A stretch of DNA of 49,559 nt from Verrucomicrobiales bacterium (lineage in GTDB: Bacteria; Verrucomicrobiota; Verrucomicrobiia; Verrucomicrobiales; DEV007). How positions within the stretch are numbered: position 1 is the stretch's first letter; the number at the start of each line of letters is the position of its first letter. The stretch spans positions 1 through 49,559 of the forward strand of contig JAEUHI010000040.1 in NCBI GenBank assembly GCA_016795385.1. The letters are read 5' to 3'. The position numbers and the translations under genes were made by a program. Below, in pieces: positions 26,316-35,675 of the stretch. Under the pieces are notes generated by a model. It did no database searches. It saw only the letters and a program-made list of their open reading frames with translations, and was not told the DNA's origin.

Positions 26316-27233
26316 TCACACGCCCACGTGCCGGGCCGCCCTCAGACCGAGATTCGCGTAGATCTCGCGGGTCGCGTGCGATTTGTTGAGCGTGTAGAAA
26401 TGGATCCCGGCGACGTCGTGGGCGAGGAGGTCGCTGCATTGCTCGGTCGCGTAGTGGATGCCGACCTTTTCGACGGAGTCGGCGTCATCTCCGGCACGAC
26501 GCAGGGCGCGGATGAGCTTCGCGGGGAAGCGGGCTCCGGCGGCGAGATCGGCCATGCGCTCCATCCCCTTCGTCGAGGTCACGGGCATGATCCCGGCAAT
26601 GATGGGCACGTGGATCCCGGCGAGAGCGCAGCGATCGCGGAAATCATGGAAGTCGTCGTTGTGGAAAAAGAGCTGGGTGACGATGTAGTCGGCCCCGGCA
26701 TCGACCTTGGCCTTGAGGTAATCCATTTCCTTGAGCCGGTTCGGGGTGGCGGGATGGCCTTCGGGGAAACCGGCCACGCCGATGCCGAAACCGCGGTGGT
26801 CGGGATGGGCACCGTTCTCGGAAAACCGTTTGATGTAGCGCACCAGGTCGGCGGCCTGCTGGAAGGCGTCGTTGGCCTTCACGTAGTTCTTGAGATCCCG
26901 CGGCGGATCGCCCCCGAGGGCGAGGATGTTGCCGACGCCTTCCTCGGCATAGCGACCGAGGATGGATGCGATGTCCGATTCCTGATGGCAGACGCAGGTG
27001 AGGTGGGGGATGGGATCGAGCGAGGTCGTCGTCTTCAGCCGCACGACGAGGTCGTGGGTCAGCTCGCGGGTGGAGCCACCGGCACCATAGGTGACGCTGA
27101 CGAAGGAGGGCTCGTAGGCCTCCAGCTCACTGATGGTCTCGTAGAGAGCCTCCGAAGCTTCGGCGGTTTTTGGGGGGAAAAATTCGAAGGAAAAGGTGGG
27201 TCCGCCTTTTCCGAGGATGTCCTGGATGTGCAT
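26316..27233 (-). CDS. metF: methylenetetrahydrofolate reductase
   Basis: 5,10-methylenetetrahydrofolate reductase, a flavoenzyme supplying methyl-THF for methionine synthesis. The 305-residue product begins with FSFEFFPPKT, then has SVTYGAGGST, HLTCVCHQES, ILALGGDPP, GADYIVTQLFF and PIIAGIMPVTS, all family signatures. It feeds the same methionine cycle as metK and ahcY but lies apart from them. The leader before the start is under 100 bases, shared with a divergent gene, and shows no SAM riboswitch. Confidence 0.96.
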   Translation of the reverse strand: MHIQDILGKGGPTFSFEFFPPKTAEASEALYETISELEAYEPSFVSVTYGAGGSTRELTHDLVVRLKTTTSLDPIPHLTCVCHQESDIASILGRYAEEGVGNILALGGDPPRDLKNYVKANDAFQQAADLVRYIKRFSENGAHPDHRGFGIGVAGFPEGHPATPNRLKEMDYLKAKVDAGADYIVTQLFFHNDDFHDFRDRCALAGIHVPIIAGIMPVTSTKGMERMADLAAGARFPAKLIRALRRAGDDADSVEKVGIHYATEQCSDLLAHDVAGIHFYTLNKSHATREIYANLGLRAARHVGV

Positions 27234-27330
27234 GCGGCGCTATTGTGGCACGTTTCCGGCCGGGGTGGTAACGGGAAATCGGGGGATCCTCCGTCGCAGC
27301 CGCTCTCGCGCCCGTTGCCTGAATCGCCAA

Positions 27331-27852
27331 ATGGATCCATCTTGGGGCGTGTCTTTCCCGCTGATCCAGAAACTCCTGCCTTCATCCGCCCGTTTCGCGG
27401 CCGCCTTTCTGTTGGCCTTGGCTCCCGCCCTCCTGCGGGCCCAGGAAGGATTCCCCCCCGAATCACCGGAGCATCAGGCGCTGACTCTGGCGAGCCCTTT
27501 CCTCGGCGATGAAGCCTTCAGCCTGCGCCAGGATTATTGGCGGGGCAAGATCTCGCCGACGACAGGCCGGGCGGTGAAGCTGCAATTCTTCAAGCGGAAC
27601 GTCTACCAGCTCTTCTTCGGCGCGACGCCCGCGGACCTGCCGCCCAAATCGAAGCTCTTCCTCCACATCTATGACGGGGAAAACCAGGAAGTGGCCAAGG
27701 CGGAAGGCGAGCCGGGCGACACCGCCGTGGCGCTCGAGTTCAACAACACCCTCGCTACGGGAGTCTACCTGGTGCTGATGCGGATCGAGGCTCCTCCAGG
27801 ACCTTTCGCCGCGGCCGAGGTGCCCTCGGTGATGTTCTACGGCTGGAAGTGA
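27331..27852 (+). CDS. secreted hypothetical protein
   Basis: A 173-residue protein with a signal peptide (SARFAAAFLLALAPALLRA). The mature region is beta-rich, with KLQFFKRNVYQLFFGATP and a closing TGVYLVLMRIE, suggesting an Ig-like sandwich. I do not recognise a family. The ATG at 27331 is chosen because it opens the leader of the signal peptide; the frame extends further upstream over the divergent metF leader. Confidence 0.72.
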   Translation: MDPSWGVSFPLIQKLLPSSARFAAAFLLALAPALLRAQEGFPPESPEHQALTLASPFLGDEAFSLRQDYWRGKISPTTGRAVKLQFFKRNVYQLFFGATPADLPPKSKLFLHIYDGENQEVAKAEGEPGDTAVALEFNNTLATGVYLVLMRIEAPPGPFAAAEVPSVMFYGWK

Positions 27853-27951
27853 GGACGACGCCGCGCCCGATCTTTGGACACGCGTCTTTTCGCCTCTTCA
27901 TGATTCTGTTTTGACTGGAATCCGGTCCGATCTCCCGCGAGACTCGCGGAA

Positions 27952-29232
27952 ATGATCCCCTCCCCCCTTTCCCGCCGCTCCGCGCTTTCCTGTCTCGGAC
28001 TCACCCTCGGCGCCTCGCTCGCCGGGCTGCGCAATGGCATCGCCGCCGACACGCCGAGGCGCGTTCTCCTGCGTTCGTCGTGGCAGACGGTGAACATCGG
28101 CGACATCGCCCACACCCCCGGCGTCCTCCATTTGCTGGAGCAATACCTGCCCGAGGCCGAAATCACGCTCTGGCCCAGCCGCATCGACAACGGGGTCGAG
28201 GAAATCCTGTCGGCCCGCTTTCCCAAGCTGAAGTTCATCAAGGGCGCCGAGGACCTGAAACGCGCCTTCGCCGAAAGCGATTTCCTCCTCCACGGCTCGG
28301 GACCTTCGCTCGTGGCGCAGAAGGATGTCGAGCGCTGGACCGAAGCCACCAACAAACCCTATGGGGTCTACGGCATTACCCTGTCACGTCGCGGTTCCAC
28401 CGCCACGGCCGATGTGTCCGATGATTCCTTCGCCAAAACGATCGCGGTGTTGAGCGGGGCGCGTTTCGCCTACTTCCGCGACTCGAAGTCGCTCGAGCTC
28501 GCGAAGGCCTCGGGCTGCACCACGCCGGTGATGGAGTTCGGTCCCGATGGGGCCTTCGCCTGCGATCTGAAGGAGGATGAAAAGGCGACCGCCTTTCTCA
28601 AGGCGAATGAGTTGGAGGAAGGCCGCTTCCTCTGCTGCATTCCGCGGCTCCGCTACACGCCCTACTGGCTGATCAAGAACCAGCCGAAAGATGACGTGAA
28701 ACACGCCCGCAACGAAGCGATGAAATTCCACGACCACGACCCGCACCTCGAGGCGATCCGCCTCGTCCTCGCGGAGACGGATCTGAAGATCCTCCTCTGT
28801 CCCGAGGACCAGACGCAGATGCAGGTGGGCAAGGAACTTTTCTACGACCGCCTCACCGACGAGGAGAAAAAGCGCGTCGTCTGGCGTCCCGATTATTGGC
28901 TGACGGGCGAGGCCCTGAGCGTCTACGTGCGCAGCGCGGGCCTTTTCGGGAACGAGATGCATTCGCCCATCATGTGCATCGGTCAGGGGATCCCCGCGAT
29001 CGTGTGCCGCTGGTCGGAACAGACGACGAAGGGCTACATGTGGTCGGACATCGGGCTCGGTGAATGGCTTTTCGATTTCGACAAAGAAGAGGACGTGAAG
29101 CGTCTCCCCGCGACCGTCCTCGCCATGGCGAAGGATCCGGCCAAAGCGAAGGAGACCGCCGCCAAGGGCCGTGCCTTCGTCGAGCAGCGCCAGCGCGAAA
29201 CGATGGCGGTGGTGAAGAAAGAAGTAGGGTGA
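27952..29232 (+). CDS. Tat-exported polysaccharide pyruvyl transferase-like protein
   Basis: A 426-residue protein with a twin-arginine signal ([21 protein letters not shown]). The mature part resembles the polysaccharide pyruvyl transferase family: [28 protein letters not shown] at the start, [38 protein letters not shown], and the GT-B-like second half with [21 protein letters not shown]. These enzymes usually add pyruvate ketals to cell-surface sugars in the cytosol, so export is unusual. It may act on an extracellular polymer or serve another role. Confidence 0.8.
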   Translation: MIPSPLSRRSALSCLGLTLGASLAGLRNGIAADTPRRVLLRSSWQTVNIGDIAHTPGVLHLLEQYLPEAEITLWPSRIDNGVEEILSARFPKLKFIKGAEDLKRAFAESDFLLHGSGPSLVAQKDVERWTEATNKPYGVYGITLSRRGSTATADVSDDSFAKTIAVLSGARFAYFRDSKSLELAKASGCTTPVMEFGPDGAFACDLKEDEKATAFLKANELEEGRFLCCIPRLRYTPYWLIKNQPKDDVKHARNEAMKFHDHDPHLEAIRLVLAETDLKILLCPEDQTQMQVGKELFYDRLTDEEKKRVVWRPDYWLTGEALSVYVRSAGLFGNEMHSPIMCIGQGIPAIVCRWSEQTTKGYMWSDIGLGEWLFDFDKEEDVKRLPATVLAMAKDPAKAKETAAKGRAFVEQRQRETMAVVKKEVG

Positions 29233-29268
29233 CGGCGCGGCGTTTGCTACCTTCGCGACGCCACCGCC

Positions 29269-30840
29269 ATGAACGACCCCGCACCCGACGACGCTCCTGT
29301 CACCACGGATCCCGCGCCACGCCGCGGGGCCGTGTATCATCTCATCTCGTGGAGCAAATTTCTCGCATGGCTCACGCTGACCGTCGCGGGGCGCGTCGCG
29401 AGTTTCGTCTTTTTCCTCGTCGTCGGCGGGATCCTCGCCCTGCTCATCCTCGGCATCGTCGCGCTGGACCGCCGCGATGATCTCTCGCTCTGGCACACCA
29501 CGGTGCTGGAGGAGGAATTCACCGAAGACTCGGGCGATGAGACCTTCGCCGACTACCTCGCGCGGGAAGACCGGCTTTTTGAGGAATTGAAAACGCGGAT
29601 CTACGATGAGACCGGCACGGTCGGACCCGATGTGATCCATCGTTATCAGAAAGGGAGTCCCGCCGATCCGACCGGCTACGCCTCGAATTGGAACCGCACC
29701 TTCCAACTGGCTCCGGAAGGCGGCGCAGCGACCTGCGGCGTCCTGCTCCTCCACGGCATGTCCGACTCGCCCTACAGCCTGCGAATGGTCGGCGAACGCC
29801 TCCGCCGCGAGGGAGCCCACGTCATCGGTCTGCGACTCCCCGGGCATGGCACGACTCCCTCCGGCTTGCTCGAATTCACCCACGGGGATATGGCCGCCGC
29901 CGTCGAGTTGGCGATGCGCCATCTCCGCGAGACCCTCGGCGATCGTCCGATCCATCTCGTGGGATACTCCAACGGAGGCGCTCTCTCAGTACACTATGCT
30001 CTGGAATGCCTCGAGAATGAGGAACTGCCAAAGGCCGACGGCATCGTCCTGATCTCTCCCGCGATCGGGGTCACGCCGATGGCGGCTTTCGCGGTCTGGC
30101 AGGGTCGCATCGGCCACTGGCTCGGGCTCGAAAAGCTCGCGTGGAATTCGATCTCGGCGGAGTACGATCCCTACAAGTACAATTCCTTCGCCGTGAATGC
30201 CGGCGACCAGGTCTACCGCCTCACCGCCGACATCGCGAAACACCTCGCGCGTCTCGATGAAGAGGATCGTCTCGCGGGTTTTCCTCCCGTGCTCGCCTTC
30301 CAATCCGTCGTCGATGCCACCGTCTCAACTCCAGCCTTGATCGAGGGACTTTTCTCAAAACTTCCGGGAGAAAATCACGAACTCGTCCTCTTCGACATCA
30401 ACCGCACCGGCCTCATCGAATCCTTCCTCGCACACGATCCCGGGAGACAGCTCGAGACGCTCATCCGTTCCTCGAAGAAGCCTTTTTCCCTCACCGTGCT
30501 CCAGAACCGGAACGATCACGAAACCGCTCTCGAAGAGCGCCACTATCCACGCACCGATGGGGCGCCGACCATCACCGATCCGGGCCTGGCATGGCCGAAG
30601 GGTCTCTATTCCCTCGCCCACGTCGCCCTGCCCTTTTCACCCGATGATCCGCTCTACGGCAACGGCCTCGCGCCCGGAGAGGAAAAAGCCGCCTTCCAGA
30701 TCGGGAATGTCGTCTTGAGAGGAGAAAAGGGCGTCCTCAAGATTTCGCCCGTCGACCAGCTCCGCCTCCGCTGGAACCCGTTCTATCCGTGGTTGGAAGA
30801 CCGCGTCGCGGGGTTTGTGAAATCGCCCGGGCGGCGGTGA
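29269..30840 (+). CDS. membrane-anchored alpha/beta hydrolase
   Basis: A 523-residue protein with an N-terminal membrane helix (FVFFLVVGGILALLILGIVAL) and an S33/monoacylglycerol-lipase-like alpha/beta hydrolase domain. It shows LLLHGMSDSPYSLR with the oxyanion loop, LRLPGHGTTPSG, and the nucleophile elbow VGYSNGGALS. An acidic residue candidate is in FQSVVDATVS and a late His in SLAHVALPF. The substrate is unknown. The last 53 codons and ten further bases are repeated almost exactly at 32537-32705, beyond the AlbA_2 gene. Confidence 0.85.
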   Translation: MNDPAPDDAPVTTDPAPRRGAVYHLISWSKFLAWLTLTVAGRVASFVFFLVVGGILALLILGIVALDRRDDLSLWHTTVLEEEFTEDSGDETFADYLAREDRLFEELKTRIYDETGTVGPDVIHRYQKGSPADPTGYASNWNRTFQLAPEGGAATCGVLLLHGMSDSPYSLRMVGERLRREGAHVIGLRLPGHGTTPSGLLEFTHGDMAAAVELAMRHLRETLGDRPIHLVGYSNGGALSVHYALECLENEELPKADGIVLISPAIGVTPMAAFAVWQGRIGHWLGLEKLAWNSISAEYDPYKYNSFAVNAGDQVYRLTADIAKHLARLDEEDRLAGFPPVLAFQSVVDATVSTPALIEGLFSKLPGENHELVLFDINRTGLIESFLAHDPGRQLETLIRSSKKPFSLTVLQNRNDHETALEERHYPRTDGAPTITDPGLAWPKGLYSLAHVALPFSPDDPLYGNGLAPGEEKAAFQIGNVVLRGEKGVLKISPVDQLRLRWNPFYPWLEDRVAGFVKSPGRR

Positions 30841-30850
30841 GCGAGGCGGG
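30682..30850 (+). repeat. 169-bp direct repeat, left copy
   Basis: The 3' end of the alpha/beta hydrolase gene plus ten bases. A copy with one difference (synonymous, at 30729/32584) and no gaps lies at 32537-32705. The period is 1855 bp and the pair encloses the AlbA_2 gene. Confidence 0.98.
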
Positions 30851-30929
30851 TGGCATTAGCCTCAGAAAGGCGGGGCGATCCCCTCGCTTGGATCTTGCCC
30901 TGAGTCTTCCGCATGCCTAGTTTTCGCCG

Positions 30930-32396
30930 ATGAGCCTCTCAATCCACAACTCTCGACTGACCGAAGCGATTCTCCGCACGGAAAGGGAGGGTCAGTATTT
31001 GGAACGCAAAGGCCGGGATACAAAACCGTCAAAAATCGCAAGTGAACTGATTGGGATGTTGAACGCAGGTGGCGGCGTTCTGGTGTTGGGAATCGCCAAC
31101 GATGGGACGGTCGAGGATCTGAACCGCGGAGGAGGCCTTCTCGCGGACGGGCCGGATCTCGACCCTTTCCGGAAGATCGTCCACGACTACATCGATCCCC
31201 CGGCCAATATCGAACTGGAAGAGATTTATCTCACGGGCGGGGAACTCATTTTCCTCTTCCATGTAGACCAGGATTACGAGCGCCTTTTTCAACGGAAGGA
31301 CAACGAAGACATCTTTCTGCGGGTGGCCGACGCGAACAAAGGGCCTCTGAGTCGGGAAGAAGTGAAAAAGCTCGAATACAACAAGGGAATCCGCTCCTTT
31401 GAAGACGAGGCCAGAGAGGACTTCGATCCGACAGATTTGGACCGGAGAGCCTGCGAGGACTACCGCGCGGCAATGGGCTATGAAGGGACCTTCGAGGAGT
31501 TGGCGTTGAAGCGCAATTTGGCGGTGAGGCGGAATGGCGTAGTGAAATACAAGAACGCGGCGATCCTCCTTTTTGCTGAGAATCCCGAACGCTACATCCC
31601 GAATGCCTCGGTGCGATACGTCCGCTACGAAGGCACTGAACGAAAGGCAGGGAGCGAATTCAACGTCGTAAAGGATCAGCGGTTCGAGGGCGGCATACCG
31701 ACTCTGATCCGGCAGGTCAGCACCTTCATGGAAGGTTCGCTCCGGGATTATTATTACCTCGACCTCACCAAGGGTAAATTTCAACGGGTGCCGGAGTTTC
31801 CCAAGGATGCCTGGCTGGAGGGGATCGTGAACGCACTTTGTCATCGATCCTACAACATTCAGGGAAATCCGGTCCTGATCAGGCATTTCGACGACCGGTT
31901 GGAAGTCTCAAACAGCGGCCCGCTCCCTGCTCAGGTGACCGTCGAGAACATCGAACAGGAACGCTTCGCCCGGAACGTGCGCATCGCCCGCACTCTCGGC
32001 GATCTAGGCTACGTCCGGGAACTGAATGAAGGAGTCCCGCGAATTTATCGCGCGATGCGCGAGATCATGCTCGGCAAGCCGGTCTACACGGACGATGGAA
32101 CTACGGTGACACTGACACTCCGCAACCGGGTCAGCGACCACAACGAGACCATCTTCAGCGAGGTCATGGAGGCCATTGAACAGGTCTGGTTCACGCTGAA
32201 CAAAAGCCAGCAACGGATGATCGAGCTGCTATTCGAAGAGCAGGAAGTGACGGTCGCGGAGATGGCGCACGCCGTCGGAATCACCGAGGCTGCGATCCGC
32301 TACAATTTGAAAAAGCTGGAGGAGTCGCGGATCATCGAACGGCGGAGCGAGAAGCAGCGCGACCCGAACGCCCTCTACCGGTTTCGACAAGGGTGA
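30930..32396 (+). CDS. AlbA_2 domain DNA-binding protein with ATPase-like and winged-helix parts
   Basis: A 488-residue protein of the group often annotated as RecG-like or Schlafen AlbA_2 transcriptional regulator. The N-terminal AlbA_2 domain (about 15-130) contains EGQYLERKG, IASELIGMLNAGGGVLVLGI. The central region (about 245-400) has a GHKL/HATPase_c_4-like tract: FPKDAWLEGIVNALCHRSY, RLEVSNSGPLP, and GVPRIYRAMRE. The C-terminus (about 430-488) is a winged helix (VTVAEMAHAVGITEAAIRYNLKKLEESRIIERR). Such genes are common in defence islands and mobile DNA; they may act as regulators or nucleic-acid sensors. It has lower GC than neighbours and sits between 169-bp direct repeats, so it is a recent arrival. 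Confidence 0.85.
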   Translation: MSLSIHNSRLTEAILRTEREGQYLERKGRDTKPSKIASELIGMLNAGGGVLVLGIANDGTVEDLNRGGGLLADGPDLDPFRKIVHDYIDPPANIELEEIYLTGGELIFLFHVDQDYERLFQRKDNEDIFLRVADANKGPLSREEVKKLEYNKGIRSFEDEAREDFDPTDLDRRACEDYRAAMGYEGTFEELALKRNLAVRRNGVVKYKNAAILLFAENPERYIPNASVRYVRYEGTERKAGSEFNVVKDQRFEGGIPTLIRQVSTFMEGSLRDYYYLDLTKGKFQRVPEFPKDAWLEGIVNALCHRSYNIQGNPVLIRHFDDRLEVSNSGPLPAQVTVENIEQERFARNVRIARTLGDLGYVRELNEGVPRIYRAMREIMLGKPVYTDDGTTVTLTLRNRVSDHNETIFSEVMEAIEQVWFTLNKSQQRMIELLFEEQEVTVAEMAHAVGITEAAIRYNLKKLEESRIIERRSEKQRDPNALYRFRQG

Positions 32397-32403
32397 AAGT
32401 CGG

Positions 32404-32537
32404 TTAAGACAAAAAGCTGCAATTCCAAGGGAAAAGTTTTTTAGTCTCTTAACAATCTCAAAATCAGCGATTTATGAGAACCGCAACCCACCTTGGGACA
32501 TCTTAAGGCAAAAAGGGCCTTCGATAAGACAAAACAG
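32404..32537 (+). repeat. three TTAAGACAAAAAG-like direct repeats
   Basis: TTAAGACAAAAAG (32404-32416), TTAAGGCAAAAAG (32503-32515) and ATAAGACAAAACAG (32524-32537) lie in an AT-rich 140-bp stretch between the AlbA_2 stop and the right copy of the 169-bp repeat. The last unit abuts the repeat boundary. They could be binding sites for the AlbA_2 protein or the remains of an end of the inserted DNA. No gene is visible in this stretch. Confidence 0.55.
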
Positions 32538-32705
32538 AAAAAGCCGCCTTCCAGATCGGGAATGTCGTCTTGAGAGGAGAAAAAGGCGTCCTCAAGATTT
32601 CGCCCGTCGACCAGCTCCGCCTCCGCTGGAACCCGTTCTATCCGTGGTTGGAAGACCGCGTCGCGGGGTTTGTGAAATCGCCCGGGCGGCGGTGAGCGAG
32701 GCGGG
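32537..32705 (+). pseudogene. duplicated 3' fragment of the alpha/beta hydrolase gene (169-bp repeat, right copy)
   Basis: This copy keeps the last 53 codons of the hydrolase gene in frame, with its stop codon, but has no start or upstream domain, so it is a gene fragment. Near identity to 30682-30850 shows the duplication is recent. The DNA from 32706 to the rapA start at 32825 shows no further gene. Confidence 0.93.
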
Positions 32706-32824
32706 CAGAACTGACTCCCAAGCCATGCGGAGATTTTTGGCTTGCGGGAGGTGGCGGATTCGACGAAACGCGCTACCCTTCTGACTCTCCGCCCCTCTCC
32801 TTCGCCCCCCTCCGAGCACCGAGC

Positions 32825-35638
32825 ATGAAAGCCACCCGCTATCAGACCGATACCGCCGATCCCACGCAATTCGCGCCGGGACAGCGCTGGATCAGCGAGA
32901 CGCAGGCGGAGTTCGGACTCGCCCTCATCATTTCGGCCGACTACAGCCAGGTGAAGGCCTTTTTCCCCGCCGTCGGCGAGACGCTGACCTACGCCTCGCG
33001 CAACGCCCCGCTCCGCCGCGTCGCCTTCGAGCCGGGCGACACGGTGCGGGATCAGGCGGGCAAGGCTTTTGTCGTGGCAGAGGTCCGGGAATCGGAAAAG
33101 CGGCTCGTCTACGTCGACGCGGAGGGGAACGAGCTGCCCGAGAGCCAGCTCTCCGACACCATGAACGTGCAGCGACCGGAGCAGCGCCTCCTCTCCGGCG
33201 TCAGCGACGATCCACGTCTCTGGGCGCTGCGGCAGTGGGCGATCCGCGCCCAACACGAGGCCCGCGCCAGCGACGTGCGCGGACTCGTCGGAGGCCGTAT
33301 CTCGCTGATCCCGCACCAGCTTTTCATCGCCGAGGAGGTGGCGAACCGCGCCGCACCGCGCGTCCTTCTCGCTGACGAGGTCGGCTTGGGAAAAACGATC
33401 GAGGCCTGTCTCATCCTCCATCGACTCCATCTCTGCGGCCGGGCCTCGCGCGTGCTCATCCTCGTGCCCGACGCGCTCGTGAACCAGTGGTTCGTGGAAC
33501 TCTACCGCCGCTTTTCCCTCTCTTTCGCGATCTACGACGAAGAGCGCGCCCTCTCCATCGAGACCGGTGGAAAAACCGAGGGCGCCGATGCGGGCGACCC
33601 GGTGAATCCTTTCTTCGACGACCAATTCATCCTTTGCGCGACCTCGTGGATCGCCTCGCATCCGAATCGCGCCGCCCAAGCCGCGGCGGGGTCGTGGGAT
33701 CTCCTCATCGTCGACGAGGCGCATCACCTCGAGTGGAGCCTCGAATCCTCCAGCCCCGCCTACGATGCGGTCGAGGCGATCGCCAAGGGATCGGCGGGCC
33801 TCCTGCTCCTCACCGCGACACCCGAACAACTCGGCCGCGAGGGGCATTTCGCCCGTCTCCGCCTCCTCGATCCGGCGCGCTTTTCCGATCTTGATGAGTT
33901 CGTCCGCGAGTCGGAGAAATACCGCTCCATCTCCGAACTCGCCGATCGCCTCCGCGGCGAAGAGAAGCTGAAGGCGAAGGATCTCAAGACCATCGGTACG
34001 CTCCTCGGCAAGGAAACCGCCGAGCGCCTCAAGGACGACGCTACCCCGGCCCGCCGCGACGCCGCCCGCATCGCCTTGATCGACCTTCACGGCCCCGGGC
34101 GCGTCCTTTTCCGCAACCGCCGCCTCGTCCTCGACACCTTTCCCCAGCGGGTCGCCCACCTCGTGCCGCTCGCCTGCAACGAGGACGAATCTTTCGAATG
34201 CAAACTCGATTGGCTGGCCGGTCTCCTCAAAGCGCACGGCGAGGAGAAATTCCTCCTCATCACCCACGCGCGGGAGACGGTCGAGGCGATCGAAGCCGCC
34301 CTGCGCGAACGCATCAGTGCGCAGGCCGCCGTCTTCCACGAGGGACTCACCCTCCTTCAACGGGACAAAAACGCGGCCTGGTTCGCCGATGAGGAACTCG
34401 GGGCCCGGCTTCTCATCTGTTCCGAGATCGGATCGGAGGGACGCAATTTCCAGTTCGCCCATCACCTCGTGCTCTTCGATCTGCCTGATGATCCCGGTCT
34501 GCTCGAGCAGCGCATCGGACGCCTCGACCGCATCGGCCAGACCGCCGACATCCATCTCCACGTGCCCTTCGTCGAAGGCACGGTGGAGGAGTTGAAGGCG
34601 CTCTGGTATCACCGCGGGCTCGGGGCTTTCGAACACACCCTGCACGGCGCCGGCACGATCCACCGCGAATTCCGCTCCGACCTCGAGCGCCTCGCCGCCG
34701 CCGACACCGTCGACCGCGAGGCGGCGCTCGTCGGCTTCCTCGACAAGACGCGGGCCTTCAAAAAGAAACTCGATGCCGAGCTCGAGCAGGGCCGCGACCA
34801 TCTCCTGGAGATGAGTTCCTTCGACCGCGACCAGGGCCAGGCTCTCGTCTCTCAGATCCAGACCCTCGACGAGGACAACCGGCTCGAGCAGCTCATGCTG
34901 AAGGTCTTCGACCACTTCGGCGTCACCGTGAATGATCTCGGCGACCGGAGCTACGTGCTCACGCCCGAGCATCTCTTTTCCGCCGACACCTTCCCCGGTC
35001 TGCCTGAGGACGGGCTCTCCGTCACCTTCGACCGCGACCTCGCTCTCGCCCGCGAAGACATCACTTTCCTCACCCAGGATCACCCCCTCGTCACCGGCGC
35101 GCTCGAGAGCCTTGTCTCGACCGACCATGGCAACGCGGCCTTCTTCCGCCTCGAGAATGCGGGCGAGCAACTTCTGATGGTCGAGACCGTCTGCGTGCTC
35201 GAGTGCGTCGCGCCCGAGCGGCTCCACGCCGAGCGTTTCCTGCCCTCGAAACCGATCCGCACGATCGTCGATCAGAAGGGCCGCAACCGCACCGCCGACT
35301 TCGATCTCGAGCGCATCCGCCGCGACGGACGCCCGGGCCCCTCGACCTTCCTCCGCGAAAAATCCAAAGCTCTCCGCGCCGCCGTGCCTCCACTTCTGGA
35401 AGTGGCGCAGAACGAATCCGAGACCCACGCCCGGCAGATCCGCGAGACCGCGATCGAGCGGATGAACGAGGCCCTCGGCGAAGAGATCGAGCGGCTCGAG
35501 CGCCTCCGTGCGATGGGTCACCCCGTGCGCGACGAGGAGGTCTCGATCGTCGTCGGGGCTCGTGCGGAACTGGAAAAATACCTCGCCGAGACGCCGCTGC
35601 GGATCGACTCGGTGCGTCTCATCCTCGCCATGACCTGA
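32825..35638 (+). CDS. rapA: RapA-like SNF2-family helicase
   Basis: A 937-residue SWI2/SNF2 ATPase of the RapA type, which in E. coli binds RNA polymerase and aids recycling of stalled enzyme. The N-terminal Tudor-like region opens with FAPGQRWISETQAEFGLALI. Helicase motifs follow: LLADEVGLGKTIEACL (motif I, 181-196), LILVPDALVNQW, VDEAHH (motif II), LLLTATPEQLG (motif III), LICSEIGSEGRNFQ and DRIGQTADIHLHVP. The C-terminal region matches the RapA tail (RMNEALGEEIERLERLRAMGHPVRDEE). The length is close to that of E. coli RapA. The PBP gene follows after 37 bases. Confidence 0.95.
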   Translation: MKATRYQTDTADPTQFAPGQRWISETQAEFGLALIISADYSQVKAFFPAVGETLTYASRNAPLRRVAFEPGDTVRDQAGKAFVVAEVRESEKRLVYVDAEGNELPESQLSDTMNVQRPEQRLLSGVSDDPRLWALRQWAIRAQHEARASDVRGLVGGRISLIPHQLFIAEEVANRAAPRVLLADEVGLGKTIEACLILHRLHLCGRASRVLILVPDALVNQWFVELYRRFSLSFAIYDEERALSIETGGKTEGADAGDPVNPFFDDQFILCATSWIASHPNRAAQAAAGSWDLLIVDEAHHLEWSLESSSPAYDAVEAIAKGSAGLLLLTATPEQLGREGHFARLRLLDPARFSDLDEFVRESEKYRSISELADRLRGEEKLKAKDLKTIGTLLGKETAERLKDDATPARRDAARIALIDLHGPGRVLFRNRRLVLDTFPQRVAHLVPLACNEDESFECKLDWLAGLLKAHGEEKFLLITHARETVEAIEAALRERISAQAAVFHEGLTLLQRDKNAAWFADEELGARLLICSEIGSEGRNFQFAHHLVLFDLPDDPGLLEQRIGRLDRIGQTADIHLHVPFVEGTVEELKALWYHRGLGAFEHTLHGAGTIHREFRSDLERLAAADTVDREAALVGFLDKTRAFKKKLDAELEQGRDHLLEMSSFDRDQGQALVSQIQTLDEDNRLEQLMLKVFDHFGVTVNDLGDRSYVLTPEHLFSADTFPGLPEDGLSVTFDRDLALAREDITFLTQDHPLVTGALESLVSTDHGNAAFFRLENAGEQLLMVETVCVLECVAPERLHAERFLPSKPIRTIVDQKGRNRTADFDLERIRRDGRPGPSTFLREKSKALRAAVPPLLEVAQNESETHARQIRETAIERMNEALGEEIERLERLRAMGHPVRDEEVSIVVGARAELEKYLAETPLRIDSVRLILAMT

Positions 35639-35675
35639 GCGGCGGAGCCGCGGACCGACTCCGAACAGCCGCCCG

